A DNA stretch of 64,000 nt from Chryseolinea soli (GCF_003589925.1 NZ_CP032382.1:5828001-5892000); one strand, 5' to 3'; shown: positions 17,166 to 26,294, numbered from the stretch's first letter. Made by a program: numbers and translations. Notes: generated by a model from the sequence alone, not told the origin.

Positions 17166-17693
17166 TTACTGGACGTTGTTGTTTGCATATTCCAACAGCA
17201 TGATATAGCAGGGGCTGAGGTGCGTGTCGGTAAGATGAAATTGATCGGTGACGACAATCCGAAAGCCGAACTTCTCGTAAAAGGAGATGGCGGTAGTATT
17301 CCCGACCCACACCACCAACCACATTCCATTTTGTCCGCGGGATTTTGAATAGTCGATATTATGACGCAGGAGTTTAGCGCCCAGCTTCAGACCGTGAAAA
17401 GAATCCAGCAGATAGATTTGATCCATTTTTGAAACACGCTCCAACGCAATGGCCGGATGGTTCATCGTAAGCGCCATTTTGGAAAACCCGGCTGCAGTAG
17501 CTTCATGCTCGATGATGTGATAGATATTGACAGGATTGGCCAGTTCCTTTTTGATAGCATCCAGGTTGTATGCTTTCTTCATGTACGTAGCGAGTTCATG
17601 TGCCGGGGCGCTGTCTTGGTGGGCTTTATAAAAGGTTTCCGCACCCAGTTCATGAAGTACTCCGGCATGTTGTAGTGACGCTTGGATGATCAT
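17166..17693 (-). CDS. GNAT-family N-acetyltransferase
   Basis: A 175-residue GNAT protein. The acetyl-CoA site is suggested by IYLLDSFHGLKLGAKLLRHNIDYSKSR (the Q/RxxGxG/A-like loop), and beta-strand WLVVWVGNTTAISFYEKFGFRIV is the characteristic C-terminal segment. The substrate is unknown. It is the first gene of the six-gene minus-strand cluster and divergent from a LysR gene. Confidence 0.85.
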   Translation of the reverse strand: MIIQASLQHAGVLHELGAETFYKAHQDSAPAHELATYMKKAYNLDAIKKELANPVNIYHIIEHEATAAGFSKMALTMNHPAIALERVSKMDQIYLLDSFHGLKLGAKLLRHNIDYSKSRGQNGMWLVVWVGNTTAISFYEKFGFRIVVTDQFHLTDTHLSPCYIMLLEYANNNVQ

Positions 17694-17777
17694 TTGTGAC
17701 GTGTATGACGATGTCTACTAAATTTCTTTCGATACCCAAAGCAAGCTAAATTGTATGATAACTAAAAATACTTAATT

Positions 17778-17802
17778 TGCATTAATCGATAACAATAATG
17801 CA
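17778..17802. promoter_or_regulatory. LysR-type T-N11-A inverted repeat
   Basis: Arms TGCATTA (17778-17784) and TAATGCA (17796-17802) are perfect reverse complements separated by exactly 11 nt. This is the classical LysR box geometry. The site lies in the spacer between the GNAT-led operon and the LysR gene, 9 nt before the LysR start. Confidence 0.6.
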
Positions 17803-17810
17803 TCAATAGA

Positions 17811-18704
17811 ATGACCACCGATCAGCTAAAAAACTTCCTTGCCGTGGCGGAAGTATTGAATTTTCACAAGGCCAGCAGCAGCATGTATATCGCACAGCCT
17901 GCGTTGAGCCGCCAGATAAAAAACCTGGAAGAGGAGATTGGCGCTGAGTTATTTGATCGAACAAAAAAACAGATCAGGCTTACGGCTGCAGGTGTGTTCT
18001 TTAAAAATGAAGTCACCCGAATCCTTAAGCACTTAGGACAGGCGCAAAAGAAGGCTGGCCAGATCCACCGGGGGGAAGCCGGAGAAATCATGATTGGGCA
18101 TGTGAGTTCGGCCATGTACTCCGTGTTGCCTTATTTTCTAAAGACGATCACCACGTCATACCCTCACTTGAAAATTGGACTTTTAGAAAACTCGTGCAAC
18201 CTGATCTTTGCGAAGATCCTGGATCGCGAACTTCAGTTTGGAATCGTACCCAACGAAGTCGGACCCGACGGCATTGGATCGGCGATGCTGTACAAAGAAA
18301 ATTTTGTTGTGGTGATGCCCAAGAATTTGAAAGTAAACCTCAAGAAAAAGGTAGACCTGAAGACATTGGCGAATGCCGATTGGATCTTACCCGCGCGGGA
18401 AGATGGACAGGTGTACCACGATCTGTTATCCGGAATTTTTCAGAAAAATGGGTTTGCGCCCCGGGTAGTTTTTCAATCACCCAATGCATCAACAAATTTA
18501 AGAATGGTGAGCGAAGGCCTGGGAGTGACCATCATTGCAAAGTCGGCCGTGAAAGGAGTGAACCTGAACATAAAATATTTCGAGCTTACGGACATATCTG
18601 AAAAAGTAGAGATGCGATTTGTCTGGTCGAAGGAGAGAGAAGAAGAATTGAATGAATACAGGGAGCTTTTCCTGAAAATATTCAGGGAAATAAGACGTAC
18701 CTGA
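17811..18704 (+). CDS. LysR-family transcriptional regulator
   Basis: A 297-residue regulator. The N-terminal wHTH is MTTDQLKNFLAVAEVLNFHKASSSMYIAQPALSRQIKNLEEEIGAELFDR, and the substrate-binding domain spans about 90-297 (IMIGHVSSAMYSVLPYFLKTI onward). The ATG at 17811 aligns with the family start. The divergent six-gene cluster is its likely target, with the T-N11-A repeat as probable operator. The effector is unknown. Confidence 0.9.
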   Translation: MTTDQLKNFLAVAEVLNFHKASSSMYIAQPALSRQIKNLEEEIGAELFDRTKKQIRLTAAGVFFKNEVTRILKHLGQAQKKAGQIHRGEAGEIMIGHVSSAMYSVLPYFLKTITTSYPHLKIGLLENSCNLIFAKILDRELQFGIVPNEVGPDGIGSAMLYKENFVVVMPKNLKVNLKKKVDLKTLANADWILPAREDGQVYHDLLSGIFQKNGFAPRVVFQSPNASTNLRMVSEGLGVTIIAKSAVKGVNLNIKYFELTDISEKVEMRFVWSKEREEELNEYRELFLKIFREIRRT

Positions 18705-18804
18705 GCCGGCAAGGTGCATGTTGATCGTAGCGAGTTGCGCGAGTTGACTAAAAATTTTAAAGTCCCCTTAAAAAACAGTATCATTGGCCGTCAAATGCTG
18801 TTTT

Positions 18805-19869
18805 ATGTTCGCAAGGACTGTTATCATCGCGGTGGCAACTTTAGCCGTGTCGTTGCTACAATCAAATTCTCAACCGGCAGCCATCGATTACCTGACGCTG
18901 AACTACAATAAGACGGACCACTTCGACGGCATGACGCCCAACCGGCTGCGGAACCTCAAGGGCCATATCCGGAGCCTTACGCAATATGTTTATCCGCTCG
19001 AAGTAGGGGGCGATGGCTCCACGCATCGGGGTAAGCTGATCCGGGGCACAGCCGTGTACACACTTCTGTTTGCAAGCAATGGAATCATCACGGAAGAGTG
19101 GAGCTATCGGGTTGAAGATATCGTTGTCTGCAAGACTTGGTATCGCAGCCACCGTTTGTACCAGACCGACAGTGTCATTCACTGGAGCGACGAGGGGAAG
19201 GTGACGTCGCGAGAGGTTTACACCTATGACAAGGACGGGATGCTGGTGGGCGGATATCTTCAGTACGGCGATCAGCGCAGGGAGAAAGTTTTGAATATTG
19301 TTACGTCTGGCGACACGCTTGTGGTGGCGGAGCGGTCGGCAAAGGTCTCCTATGTGAACGGACGTCGCGTGAAAGTAGCCGGCAATAACGGAATCCTGGT
19401 GTATCGATACAATTACTTTCCATCCGGAGCGCTGCAACGGAAGATCACCTTTGAAAACGGGAAGGTGGTCCAGGATGAACAGTTCGATGCGTCGGGTAAC
19501 CTCGTGTATTGGCTACTAGCCGAGTATAAAGACGGACGGCTCAACTACAGCAGCGAGCGAACCCTGATGTACCGTAATGATCTGTGCGTTAAGGAAATAC
19601 AGAAACATTTCGACGCATCTCGCGCATGGACCGAAACATTCACGTACGAATACCGGGACGGGCGCCCGGTACGGACATTCAGGGAAGGACAACCTTTCGA
19701 TTCTTACGAATACAATGAACACAACGATCTGCTGAGACAGAAGAATGCTTTGTTCAATGAGAGCTATCGCTATATCTCATACGATGCACAAGGCAACTGG
19801 ACGGAGCGAATCATGCTGGCGGACAACAAGCCTTTCCAGGTGCAGATAAGGAGGGTTGAGTATTATTAA
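18805..19869 (+). CDS. Secreted repeat protein (RHS/YD-like strand repeats), unknown function
   Basis: A 354-residue protein with a Sec signal peptide (residues 1 to about 24). The body is a run of short antiparallel-strand repeats of the type GxLxxxxxYxDGRxxY, for example SGNLVYWLLAEYKDGRLNYSSERTLMY and WTETFTYEYRDGRPVRTFREGQPFDSYEYNEHNDLL, which recall YD or MORN-like repeats. No catalytic or toxin domain is seen. ATG 18805 starts the signal peptide. The function is unknown; an outer-surface structural role is only a guess. Confidence 0.65.
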   Translation: MFARTVIIAVATLAVSLLQSNSQPAAIDYLTLNYNKTDHFDGMTPNRLRNLKGHIRSLTQYVYPLEVGGDGSTHRGKLIRGTAVYTLLFASNGIITEEWSYRVEDIVVCKTWYRSHRLYQTDSVIHWSDEGKVTSREVYTYDKDGMLVGGYLQYGDQRREKVLNIVTSGDTLVVAERSAKVSYVNGRRVKVAGNNGILVYRYNYFPSGALQRKITFENGKVVQDEQFDASGNLVYWLLAEYKDGRLNYSSERTLMYRNDLCVKEIQKHFDASRAWTETFTYEYRDGRPVRTFREGQPFDSYEYNEHNDLLRQKNALFNESYRYISYDAQGNWTERIMLADNKPFQVQIRRVEYY

Positions 19870-19878
19870 GGGTTAAAT

Positions 19879-20343
19879 CTAACATACCCATCCCCGGTCC
19901 CAGATCTCTTTCACTGATCCTTTCTTCTTGCGCAAATGATAGGTGAGGGCCAGGTAGATGAAATAGCTGACCTCTTCGGGAATGTCGTCCTTTGCGTCGA
20001 GGAGAATTCCCCGCGTGCTGTCGAAGGTTAACGGTGTACTTACTTTTTGCTTGAACTCCTTCACCACGTTGCTCTGGCAGTGAACAAATATGCCATACAT
20101 TCCTTCCTGTGAGCCAACGCGATCGATCCGGATGGTCGTCCCGCTTTGCGTTTCACTGGTGAGGTAGCTGGGGGAATCCCATTTCAGGGTTTCCTCGAGG
20201 GGGCCGACGCCGGAGGTTTTCGAGGCCACGTCGAATATGAGTTTCCTTAACAAAAGGAGCCTTTTTCGGATCGCTGGGGGCGTTTTTTCAAATACGGCCG
20301 CCACCTTTTTTGACTGAAAGGCGTTTTCCATTTTCTTATTCAT
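19879..20343 (-). CDS. DUF1801 (YdhG-like) protein
   Basis: A 154-residue cytosolic protein of the DUF1801 family: VFEKTPPAIRKRLLLLRKLIFDVAS followed by LKWDSPSYLTSETQSGTTIRID and a C-terminal YLALTYHLRKKKG. Family members have a frataxin-like fold, and their role is not established. The ATG at 20343 is preferred to the upstream 20373. It converges tail-to-tail with the secreted repeat gene, with 9 nt between. Confidence 0.78.
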   Translation of the reverse strand: MNKKMENAFQSKKVAAVFEKTPPAIRKRLLLLRKLIFDVASKTSGVGPLEETLKWDSPSYLTSETQSGTTIRIDRVGSQEGMYGIFVHCQSNVVKEFKQKVSTPLTFDSTRGILLDAKDDIPEEVSYFIYLALTYHLRKKKGSVKEIWDRGWVC

Positions 20344-20463
20344 ACCCCCAATATACCAGACTCCATCTGACAAGTGTATGTCAGGAGAAAACGGAGGATA
20401 TAACTATTCCGCTCAAAGACTTTTTCTGGATTTACGCTGCTGGTGCCGGACCCAACGACCGGC

Positions 20464-21039
20464 TTATTTGCCGTACGTGTGTACTACGGCCCCTCCCGGG
20501 AAAGCCTTTACACCCATCAGCTTCAGGTAAAGCGGCATGGCAAGCCCCGCGAAGATGGGCACGCCTGAGCCCAATGCGACGGGATGGGTGGCCAGGTGGT
20601 ATTCATCGATGAGCTCCGTTGTGATGAGGCTCTGCATAAATCCCGCGCCGCCAATGGCTACGATCGGTTTCCCCGGTTCGGCTTTGAGTTTCGTGATCGC
20701 TTCGGCAAGATCGCCGTCGAAAACCCGCGTCTCGGCCCAGGAAGCTGCGGCCGGTGTCTGTCCGGCGGGCGGCGGGATCGTAAATCCTTTTTTTGAAAAA
20801 ACAGCCTTAGGGATCTCGTTCATCGGCGCGGCAAAAGGCCCCGTCGCCGTCGGCCAGTAGGGGGCGATAACCTCAAACGTCGTCCTGCCCATGATCAGCA
20901 GCCCTGCCTGCCGGACTTGCTCGACACTCCAGGCCAATGACTCCTCATCCCCGGTCTTGAAGACCCAATCTTTCTCGCCCTTGGCACCGCTGACAAAACC
21001 GTCGATCGAGATCGACATCTTCATGATCAATTTTCGCAT
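20464..21039 (-). CDS. Dihydrofolate reductase / RibD C-terminal domain family protein
   Basis: A 191-residue protein of the RibD_C (DHFR-like) family. It opens with RKLIMKMSISIDGFVSG, has the nucleotide-binding segment LLIMGRTTFEVIAPYW, and ends with IAIGGAGFMQSLITTELIDEYHLATHPVALGSGVPIFAGL. Members reduce pteridine- or riboflavin-type intermediates with NADPH, or have unassigned oxidoreductase roles. It lacks the deaminase domain of bifunctional RibD, so a riboflavin role is unlikely. Confidence 0.85.
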   Translation of the reverse strand: MRKLIMKMSISIDGFVSGAKGEKDWVFKTGDEESLAWSVEQVRQAGLLIMGRTTFEVIAPYWPTATGPFAAPMNEIPKAVFSKKGFTIPPPAGQTPAAASWAETRVFDGDLAEAITKLKAEPGKPIVAIGGAGFMQSLITTELIDEYHLATHPVALGSGVPIFAGLAMPLYLKLMGVKAFPGGAVVHTYGK

Positions 21040-21344
21040 GATTTAAATATTGTTTCCCAAAGGTACCGCGCCCTTTCCGGGCCCGCGGGGTGTTAAAGCG
21101 ACAATCCAAGGGGGCGATTGCGTTTTAATGGTTGGAGAATCAACATGGTCCCGCGGTTGCAACGGCGACTTAACTATTATTCCTTCTCATCTAAATCTTT
21201 CGCCGTATGTACGAGCCGTTGGCACGAAACGCTATACCCAAAAACGAGTGCGACGGTGAGATCCTTTTCATAGGTTCTCACCGTCGCAGACTTGCTTGCC
21301 CATCTTCAATCGCGTAGGAAGCGTGGGGCTATCAGCACACGAAG
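21040..21344. other. 305-nt intergenic stretch with a terminator hairpin
   Basis: No gene is visible here. The right half holds a 13-bp hairpin that would terminate the minus-strand Ig-like gene. The left half is the upstream region of the DHFR-like gene and has no strong repeat. Confidence 0.5.
21240..21288 (-). terminator. Intrinsic terminator of the Ig-like lipoprotein gene
   Basis: A perfect 13-bp stem is formed by TGCGACGGTGAGA (21249-21261) and TCTCACCGTCGCA (21276-21288), with a 14-nt loop. On the minus strand five T residues follow (21244-21240), after a 4-nt gap. Confidence 0.6.
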
Positions 21345-22931
21345 CTATTTTCTAAGGGCAGTGCTCAACGAATGCTTTTTGTTCGACTTCTTCGACCGGC
21401 CGTTGGCAGGAAGATTCCAATAGGTAATTTCCGTAAAATTCTTGCCATCGTCATACAACTCGTCGAGGCTGTAGGACGAGGTGCTGATAAACGATTTCAA
21501 GGCGTTATAATTATCGACGCCATCATACTTATAAACTTGATAGGATTCGGGTGAACCAAAAGCGGGGATATCGAAAGCCTTCAACGGATCGGGTAGTTTT
21601 AAGGCCGGCACCACTTTATTGCTTCCTTCCGGAAGGATCAAATACCACTCCGAATCTGCCGATTCAAAAAATGTCGAGATAAAAACAAAATCACCGGCAG
21701 CGCTATACGTGAGCTTTTCATTGGCAAAACCAAACGAAACGGTGTTGGTGATCTCGGTAACGGAGAAAATATTGGTATGGCTTCCGCTGTAATAGCTGAG
21801 ATCATCACCGCCCATTTCTATGATAGAATAGTAAGCTGCAAAGGCCGTTCCCGGATAGTAAATATCAAAGGACTCGACGCCGCTGTTGCTACCGCCATTG
21901 GAAAAGGTTCCCAACGCATAGGGGTGGGTGTAGTCATTAAGTGTCGGATAGGCCTTCACGTAGACAGAAGCGTACGATGCCCCTTCCGGCAGCGTAGCGG
22001 TCAGTTTCGACAACGGCTGGTTGACCTGGTTTAGATTAAGTGTATTATTGCCAACCACCACATTGGGGAAGAGCGCATATCCAAGGGGCGTGCCACTGTC
22101 TTGGGTGCGACGTGTAACGTACAACTTACTCGGCGTCGTCCCCAGGTGGATCGATCCGGTGGTGCGGGAGTCGTCCAGCTCCGTCTGCTCCCGCGCATTG
22201 GAATAGATATCATAAATGGAGTTGGTTACCGCGTTTGTCAAGGTAAGGCTCGCCTCCCCGACATTCGTATCGTCATCGGTGTCTCTATCATCCAAAACTT
22301 TCCAGGCTTGTCCTCTTCCAATTTCGGCGTACGTCCACAGTCTTACCTCGTTTTGTCCGCTGTAATTCTTCATCAGTACTTCGGTGAGAAAGAACTTCGT
22401 TCCCATAAAGGTCGGCGATTTCAATACAATATCATTGCTGTTGGTGTATTCCGTAGAGGCAATGAGATTGCCATTTTCATCGGAAAGGAAAACAAAACCG
22501 CGCTCATTGCTGTCCAATTGATTGGCTGCGATATCAACGGTCAGCAGGGTATTCTTCACCGTTACGGTAACTTCCTTCTCAGTTTTGTTTCCCTGCCCAT
22601 CGGTAACAATTACTTTAACAGTGTGCACGCCGTCGCTGGCCTGGCTGGCATCCCAGGTCGCGTCTGTAAAAGGCGACTGGGTCAGCTTGGCGATCGAAAC
22701 GCCGTCCACGAGATATTCTACGGAAGCAATTCCCATATCGTCCGACACCGTCAGCGAAATGGGAACATTATTCCACACCTCCATCGCCGCCGTAATGTTT
22801 GAAAATGTGATTTGAGAGTCTACGTTCTGTGGTACAACTTCATCATCCTTACTACAGGATTGAATCCAAAGAATTGAACTGATGAGCATGCATTTGCCAA
22901 GAAACGATAATGTTTTGTGGTTTTTTTTCAT
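21345..22931 (-). CDS. Lipoprotein with bacterial Ig-like domain
   Basis: A 528-residue lipoprotein. The lipobox is IQSC with Cys near residue 27. An Ig-like domain follows at about 40-127 (VPISLTVSDDMGIASVEYLVDGVSIAKL and DGVHTVKVIVTDGQGNKTEKEVTVTVKN). The long C-terminal part (about 130-505) is beta-rich and unrecognised. The last residues are strongly basic (RSKKSNKKH). It would sit at the outer membrane. The Ig domain suggests adhesion or carbohydrate contact, but no enzyme motif is seen. Confidence 0.78.
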   Translation of the reverse strand: MKKNHKTLSFLGKCMLISSILWIQSCSKDDEVVPQNVDSQITFSNITAAMEVWNNVPISLTVSDDMGIASVEYLVDGVSIAKLTQSPFTDATWDASQASDGVHTVKVIVTDGQGNKTEKEVTVTVKNTLLTVDIAANQLDSNERGFVFLSDENGNLIASTEYTNSNDIVLKSPTFMGTKFFLTEVLMKNYSGQNEVRLWTYAEIGRGQAWKVLDDRDTDDDTNVGEASLTLTNAVTNSIYDIYSNAREQTELDDSRTTGSIHLGTTPSKLYVTRRTQDSGTPLGYALFPNVVVGNNTLNLNQVNQPLSKLTATLPEGASYASVYVKAYPTLNDYTHPYALGTFSNGGSNSGVESFDIYYPGTAFAAYYSIIEMGGDDLSYYSGSHTNIFSVTEITNTVSFGFANEKLTYSAAGDFVFISTFFESADSEWYLILPEGSNKVVPALKLPDPLKAFDIPAFGSPESYQVYKYDGVDNYNALKSFISTSSYSLDELYDDGKNFTEITYWNLPANGRSKKSNKKHSLSTALRK

Positions 22932-23276
22932 GTATAACGTACAATAAAGTTTACCTCAAAATTAAGACCTCTGCAAGGCTAAAAAGTGCAGGATGGCACC
23001 TACACCTTACGTTGTAATTTTAGTTTCGCTTTTTTCATACTTTAACCTCGATTTTATCTAGCGCTGGCGTTGAATGGCATAGCGCAGCCGTTACAAAAAA
23101 ATCTAATCCGGAAACATTAAAAATCGCAACAGGCTGGGAATCAGTTGATACAGAAACCGGGCGAACAAATATATCCCACTTACGGGGATTCACCGCCGGG
23201 CCCGAAGATTGGTCATATCCGGGTTTATTTTTGCTTTTTGTCCGTAACAATCCGGTAATTCATACGTCACGGATAC
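22932..23276. other. 345-nt divergent intergenic region
   Basis: This spacer separates the minus-strand Ig-like gene and the plus-strand ABC pair. I found no repeat or palindrome of note. Short open frames occur on both strands but none has an ATG, codon pattern or family match that supports a gene. Confidence 0.4.
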
Positions 23277-24191
23277 ATGGAAGAACCATGGATCATTGAG
23301 ACACGCAGACTGAGCTACACCTTCGCCAAGGCGTCAGAACAAACATTATTTGACATCAACCTACAAGTACCGCGCGGTAGTGTGTATTGTTTCGTCGGGC
23401 CGAATGGCGCGGGTAAGACCACGACACTGCGGTTATTGCTTGGTTTGCTCCGCAGCCAGGCAGGAAGCATCCGGATTTTTGGCAGAGACTTCTTTGCCGA
23501 TCGAAGAAAGATACTCTCGCAGATCGGGTCCTTTATCGAACAGCCTTCGTTGTATGAGCATCTTACCGGACGGCAGAACCTTGAAGTATACCGGCTGACC
23601 TATGGTCGGGAGCGTTCGCGCATCGAAGAGGTGCTGAAGATCACAGATATTCTCGATGCCGGCAACAAGTTGGTGCGGGCGTATTCGCTGGGCATGAAGC
23701 AACGGTTATCGATCGCGCTTGCACTGCTGAACGATCCGGAGGTATTGATCCTGGACGAGCCTACAAACGGTCTTGATCCACAGGGTATTGTTGACATGCG
23801 CGTCCTGATCCAGGAGCTGAGCGGAACCTATGGAAAAACGATCCTGCTGTCAAGCCACTTGCTGAGCGAAGTCGAAAAAGTGGCTACGCATTTCGGAGTA
23901 TTAAGGGGTGGCAAGCTTCAGTTTCAGGGTACAAAAAGCGAATTGATGATCCGGCGGTCCCAGAACACGGTGTTGCGTCTGGAAACAGCAGATGTACAGA
24001 AGGCGATGTCCGCATTGCAAGAGCGTTTTGAGACAATATGCCTGGATGAGACATTCGTTCTTGTGAAGCATATCGCCAGGGAACAAGTCCCTGAGTTGAC
24101 CAGACATCTCGTCGCGTCTGGTGTAGGCATTTACAACATCGGCCTCGTTCACGAAAATTTCGAAGAAACCTTCTTTCATCTCACCACATGA
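23277..24191 (+). CDS. ABC transporter ATP-binding protein (BcrA-like)
   Basis: A 304-residue ATPase. Walker A is GPNGAGKTT (residues 41-49), the Q-loop IGSFIEQPSLYEHLT, the signature YSLGMKQRL (degenerate LSGGQ), Walker B VLILDEPTNGLDPQG and the H-loop LLSSHLLSEVEK. The C-terminal extension (about 215-304) is as in bacitracin/lantibiotic-type exporters. It overlaps the permease gene by 4 nt, so the two form one complex at the inner membrane. The substrate is unknown. Confidence 0.92.
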   Translation: MEEPWIIETRRLSYTFAKASEQTLFDINLQVPRGSVYCFVGPNGAGKTTTLRLLLGLLRSQAGSIRIFGRDFFADRRKILSQIGSFIEQPSLYEHLTGRQNLEVYRLTYGRERSRIEEVLKITDILDAGNKLVRAYSLGMKQRLSIALALLNDPEVLILDEPTNGLDPQGIVDMRVLIQELSGTYGKTILLSSHLLSEVEKVATHFGVLRGGKLQFQGTKSELMIRRSQNTVLRLETADVQKAMSALQERFETICLDETFVLVKHIAREQVPELTRHLVASGVGIYNIGLVHENFEETFFHLTT

Positions 24192-24964
24192 AACAGAGCT
24201 TTATCGCCAACACCCGCAGCGAAATTATTAAATGTGGAAATTCGGCTGCACTCTGGCTTACCCTGGGAGGGGCGGCATTCATCCCCGTGATCAACATCAT
24301 TAAGACCCTTGCCAAACCGGACTACTTTCTGCCGAAATTTCAGCAGGATCCCTGGGGTACATGGCTCGACCATAACTGGCAGATCGCTGCAGGCTTTTTC
24401 CTGACGATGTATATCATTTGTGTGACGAGCCTGGTTGTCCAGATCGAGTATCGGAACCACGGATGGAAGCAGTTATTTGCATCACCACGCAGTTTTGCGG
24501 ACATCTATTTCTCCAAGGTGCTGACCATCCTGCTGATCATCGCGAAATGTTTCGTACTGTTCAACATCTTCGTTGTCTTATCCGGATATGTTACAGGACT
24601 CCTCAATTCAGGATATGAATTTTTAAATCGCGACATCCCTTGGGGCAGCTTAGTAGGGATGACGGCTAAGATGTTCACCTCAATTTTGTCCATGACCGCG
24701 ATACAATATGTGCTGAGCCTCAGGTTTAAAAACTTTATCATCCCAATGGGCATAGGGCTTGCGCTGTTCACGACAGGGTTCATGATCCGCCAGTGGGAGT
24801 TGATCGACTATTACCCTTATATGCACCCTTTCCTGGTGTACTTCAAGAATCCCGGACTGCCCAGCGGATCAGGTGATAAAGCTTTGATGCATTCTGTTGT
24901 TGGATGTTTTCTGGTGCTGGCCATCGGTTACCTTGATATGCTGACCTGGAAGGAGCGGGGGTAA
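24188..24964 (+). CDS. ABC-2 type permease, partner of the ATPase
   Basis: A 258-residue integral membrane protein with six predicted helices (about residues 17-45, 55-80, 105-130, 145-170, 180-200, 225-245). This is the usual size for lantibiotic-immunity or multidrug ABC-2 permeases. Its ATG lies inside the last codons of the ATPase gene, so translation is coupled. It ends 11 nt before a relic that matches the sugar dehydrogenase gene 3' end. Confidence 0.85.
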   Translation: MKQSFIANTRSEIIKCGNSAALWLTLGGAAFIPVINIIKTLAKPDYFLPKFQQDPWGTWLDHNWQIAAGFFLTMYIICVTSLVVQIEYRNHGWKQLFASPRSFADIYFSKVLTILLIIAKCFVLFNIFVVLSGYVTGLLNSGYEFLNRDIPWGSLVGMTAKMFTSILSMTAIQYVLSLRFKNFIIPMGIGLALFTTGFMIRQWELIDYYPYMHPFLVYFKNPGLPSGSGDKALMHSVVGCFLVLAIGYLDMLTWKERG

Positions 24965-24975
24965 ATTATAAGCAG

Positions 24976-25028
24976 TTGGCAGATGAGATGAATGGGACGT
25001 TGAGCAGGGTCAAGCAAGGGAAAGGGTG
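24976..25028 (+). pseudogene. Relic of a PQQ sugar dehydrogenase gene 3' end
   Basis: This 53-nt stretch matches 9913-9965, the last codons of the sugar dehydrogenase, at 46 of 53 positions and in the same reading frame. The protein would read LADEMNGTLSRVKQGKG against LTDEMHGMLIRIKNGKG. The rest of the gene is absent. It sits just after the permease stop, so it is a fragment left by duplication or transfer, not a working gene. Confidence 0.5.
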
Positions 25029-25066
25029 CATTACGCGCCGTATGAAGCTCAACGTAAAACACTGGC

Positions 25067-26164
25067 CTATGCGCTTTTGCGCCGGTCGCCGTCAGGCGGT
25101 GAATCCATCGACGGCTTTCCCGCATGCGTCTTCAAATATTGCTGCCGGAGGTCTTTCGCCAGCATATGATTGCCCGTGTGATTCCAACCCGGTGGCATGA
25201 TCAGGTATAGGAATTTATTCTTTATCCCGGGAGCCCGGGCGACGTCTTTCGCCAGATAGTAAAATTCGCCAAAGTATACATCGAAAAAATTCCCCGCATT
25301 GATACTCCGCGTGATACCATACTGGATCGCGATGTGATCCTGTTCGGGCTGATAGGTCTTGAAGACCCGGTCCCAGATGTTCAGCAGGTTGCAGAAGTTG
25401 GTGTCCATGTACAGCGGGTTGCGTGCGTGGTGTACGCGGTGGTGGGAGGGGGTGAGGATGAATTTACCCAGGAAACCAAAACGCGCGTTCTTCATGAAGT
25501 TCTCACCGACATGAATAAATCCACCCCATGTGCCGTCAACGAACATGATGGCAAACAGCATGACCGGGGGGACGCCCGCCAGGATACAAATGGAGGTCCG
25601 GATAAAGTCGGCGTACGGGCCTTCCAGGAAAAAGTGAGCATACGTAACCGACAGGTTCATTTGTTCCGGGGCGTGGTGGGACGAATGCAGGCACCAGAAC
25701 AACCTCACCTTATGGGCAAGAAAGTGATAGATGAAGTGTGCAAACTCCCAGACGATGTAACCATAGATGAACCAGTACCAGGTAAGGGAAACCGGCAGCA
25801 ACGCATAGGGCGAGAACAAACCGATACAAAAGGCGACGACACCAAACGAAATAAACTTCCCAATAATGCGGTTGAATATGTAAATAAAGAATGGGATCTT
25901 ATACTCTGCCCGGTTGAAATTCTTATGGGCAAAGGCCAGCAAGATCTCAATGATCACGATGAACGGAATGAGCGGCGAAAGAGCGGTTTGAATTCCCTTC
26001 CAGGTGCGCAGCGAATGGTAGTCGCCGGAGCGAATGATCTCGACGAGTCCGTCTATGGAAAAGAAGCCGGTGAGCTCGTTCCGTAGTGTTTCCAGTATTT
26101 CCAATGCAGGCGTGGTTTTGGTAAAACCAAACTTAAGGATTTTCAAGGGAATAGAAAAGGACAA
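25067..26164 (-). CDS. Sterol desaturase / fatty acid hydroxylase family membrane protein
   Basis: A 365-residue di-iron membrane protein. The histidine clusters are HFIYHFLAHK, LHSSHHAPEQ, GGFIHVGE and PSHHRVHHARN, and four or five transmembrane segments lie before and between them. Members hydroxylate or desaturate sterol, ceramide or fatty acid substrates. The start is a TTG at 26164, supported by GGAGAAGG immediately upstream (spacing 3 nt) and by the absence of any ATG nearby. It is divergent from the Gre factor gene. Confidence 0.85.
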   Translation of the reverse strand: MSFSIPLKILKFGFTKTTPALEILETLRNELTGFFSIDGLVEIIRSGDYHSLRTWKGIQTALSPLIPFIVIIEILLAFAHKNFNRAEYKIPFFIYIFNRIIGKFISFGVVAFCIGLFSPYALLPVSLTWYWFIYGYIVWEFAHFIYHFLAHKVRLFWCLHSSHHAPEQMNLSVTYAHFFLEGPYADFIRTSICILAGVPPVMLFAIMFVDGTWGGFIHVGENFMKNARFGFLGKFILTPSHHRVHHARNPLYMDTNFCNLLNIWDRVFKTYQPEQDHIAIQYGITRSINAGNFFDVYFGEFYYLAKDVARAPGIKNKFLYLIMPPGWNHTGNHMLAKDLRQQYLKTHAGKPSMDSPPDGDRRKSA

Positions 26165-26294
26165 TTACCTTCTCCGCCCAAGCGACGATGATCGAAACAA
26201 CACAAAGCATTGTTCCGATAATTCACGGCTAGCTTGTATTTGATGGGTTTTATTTAGATGTTTCGATTTGTTAGTGCTCTGTGATGACGTAACC

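Noticed and set aside
23035..23250. 71-codon minus-strand frame and an overlapping plus-strand open frame without ATG
   Set aside because: Neither shows a known family, and both overlap each other in a divergent promoter region.
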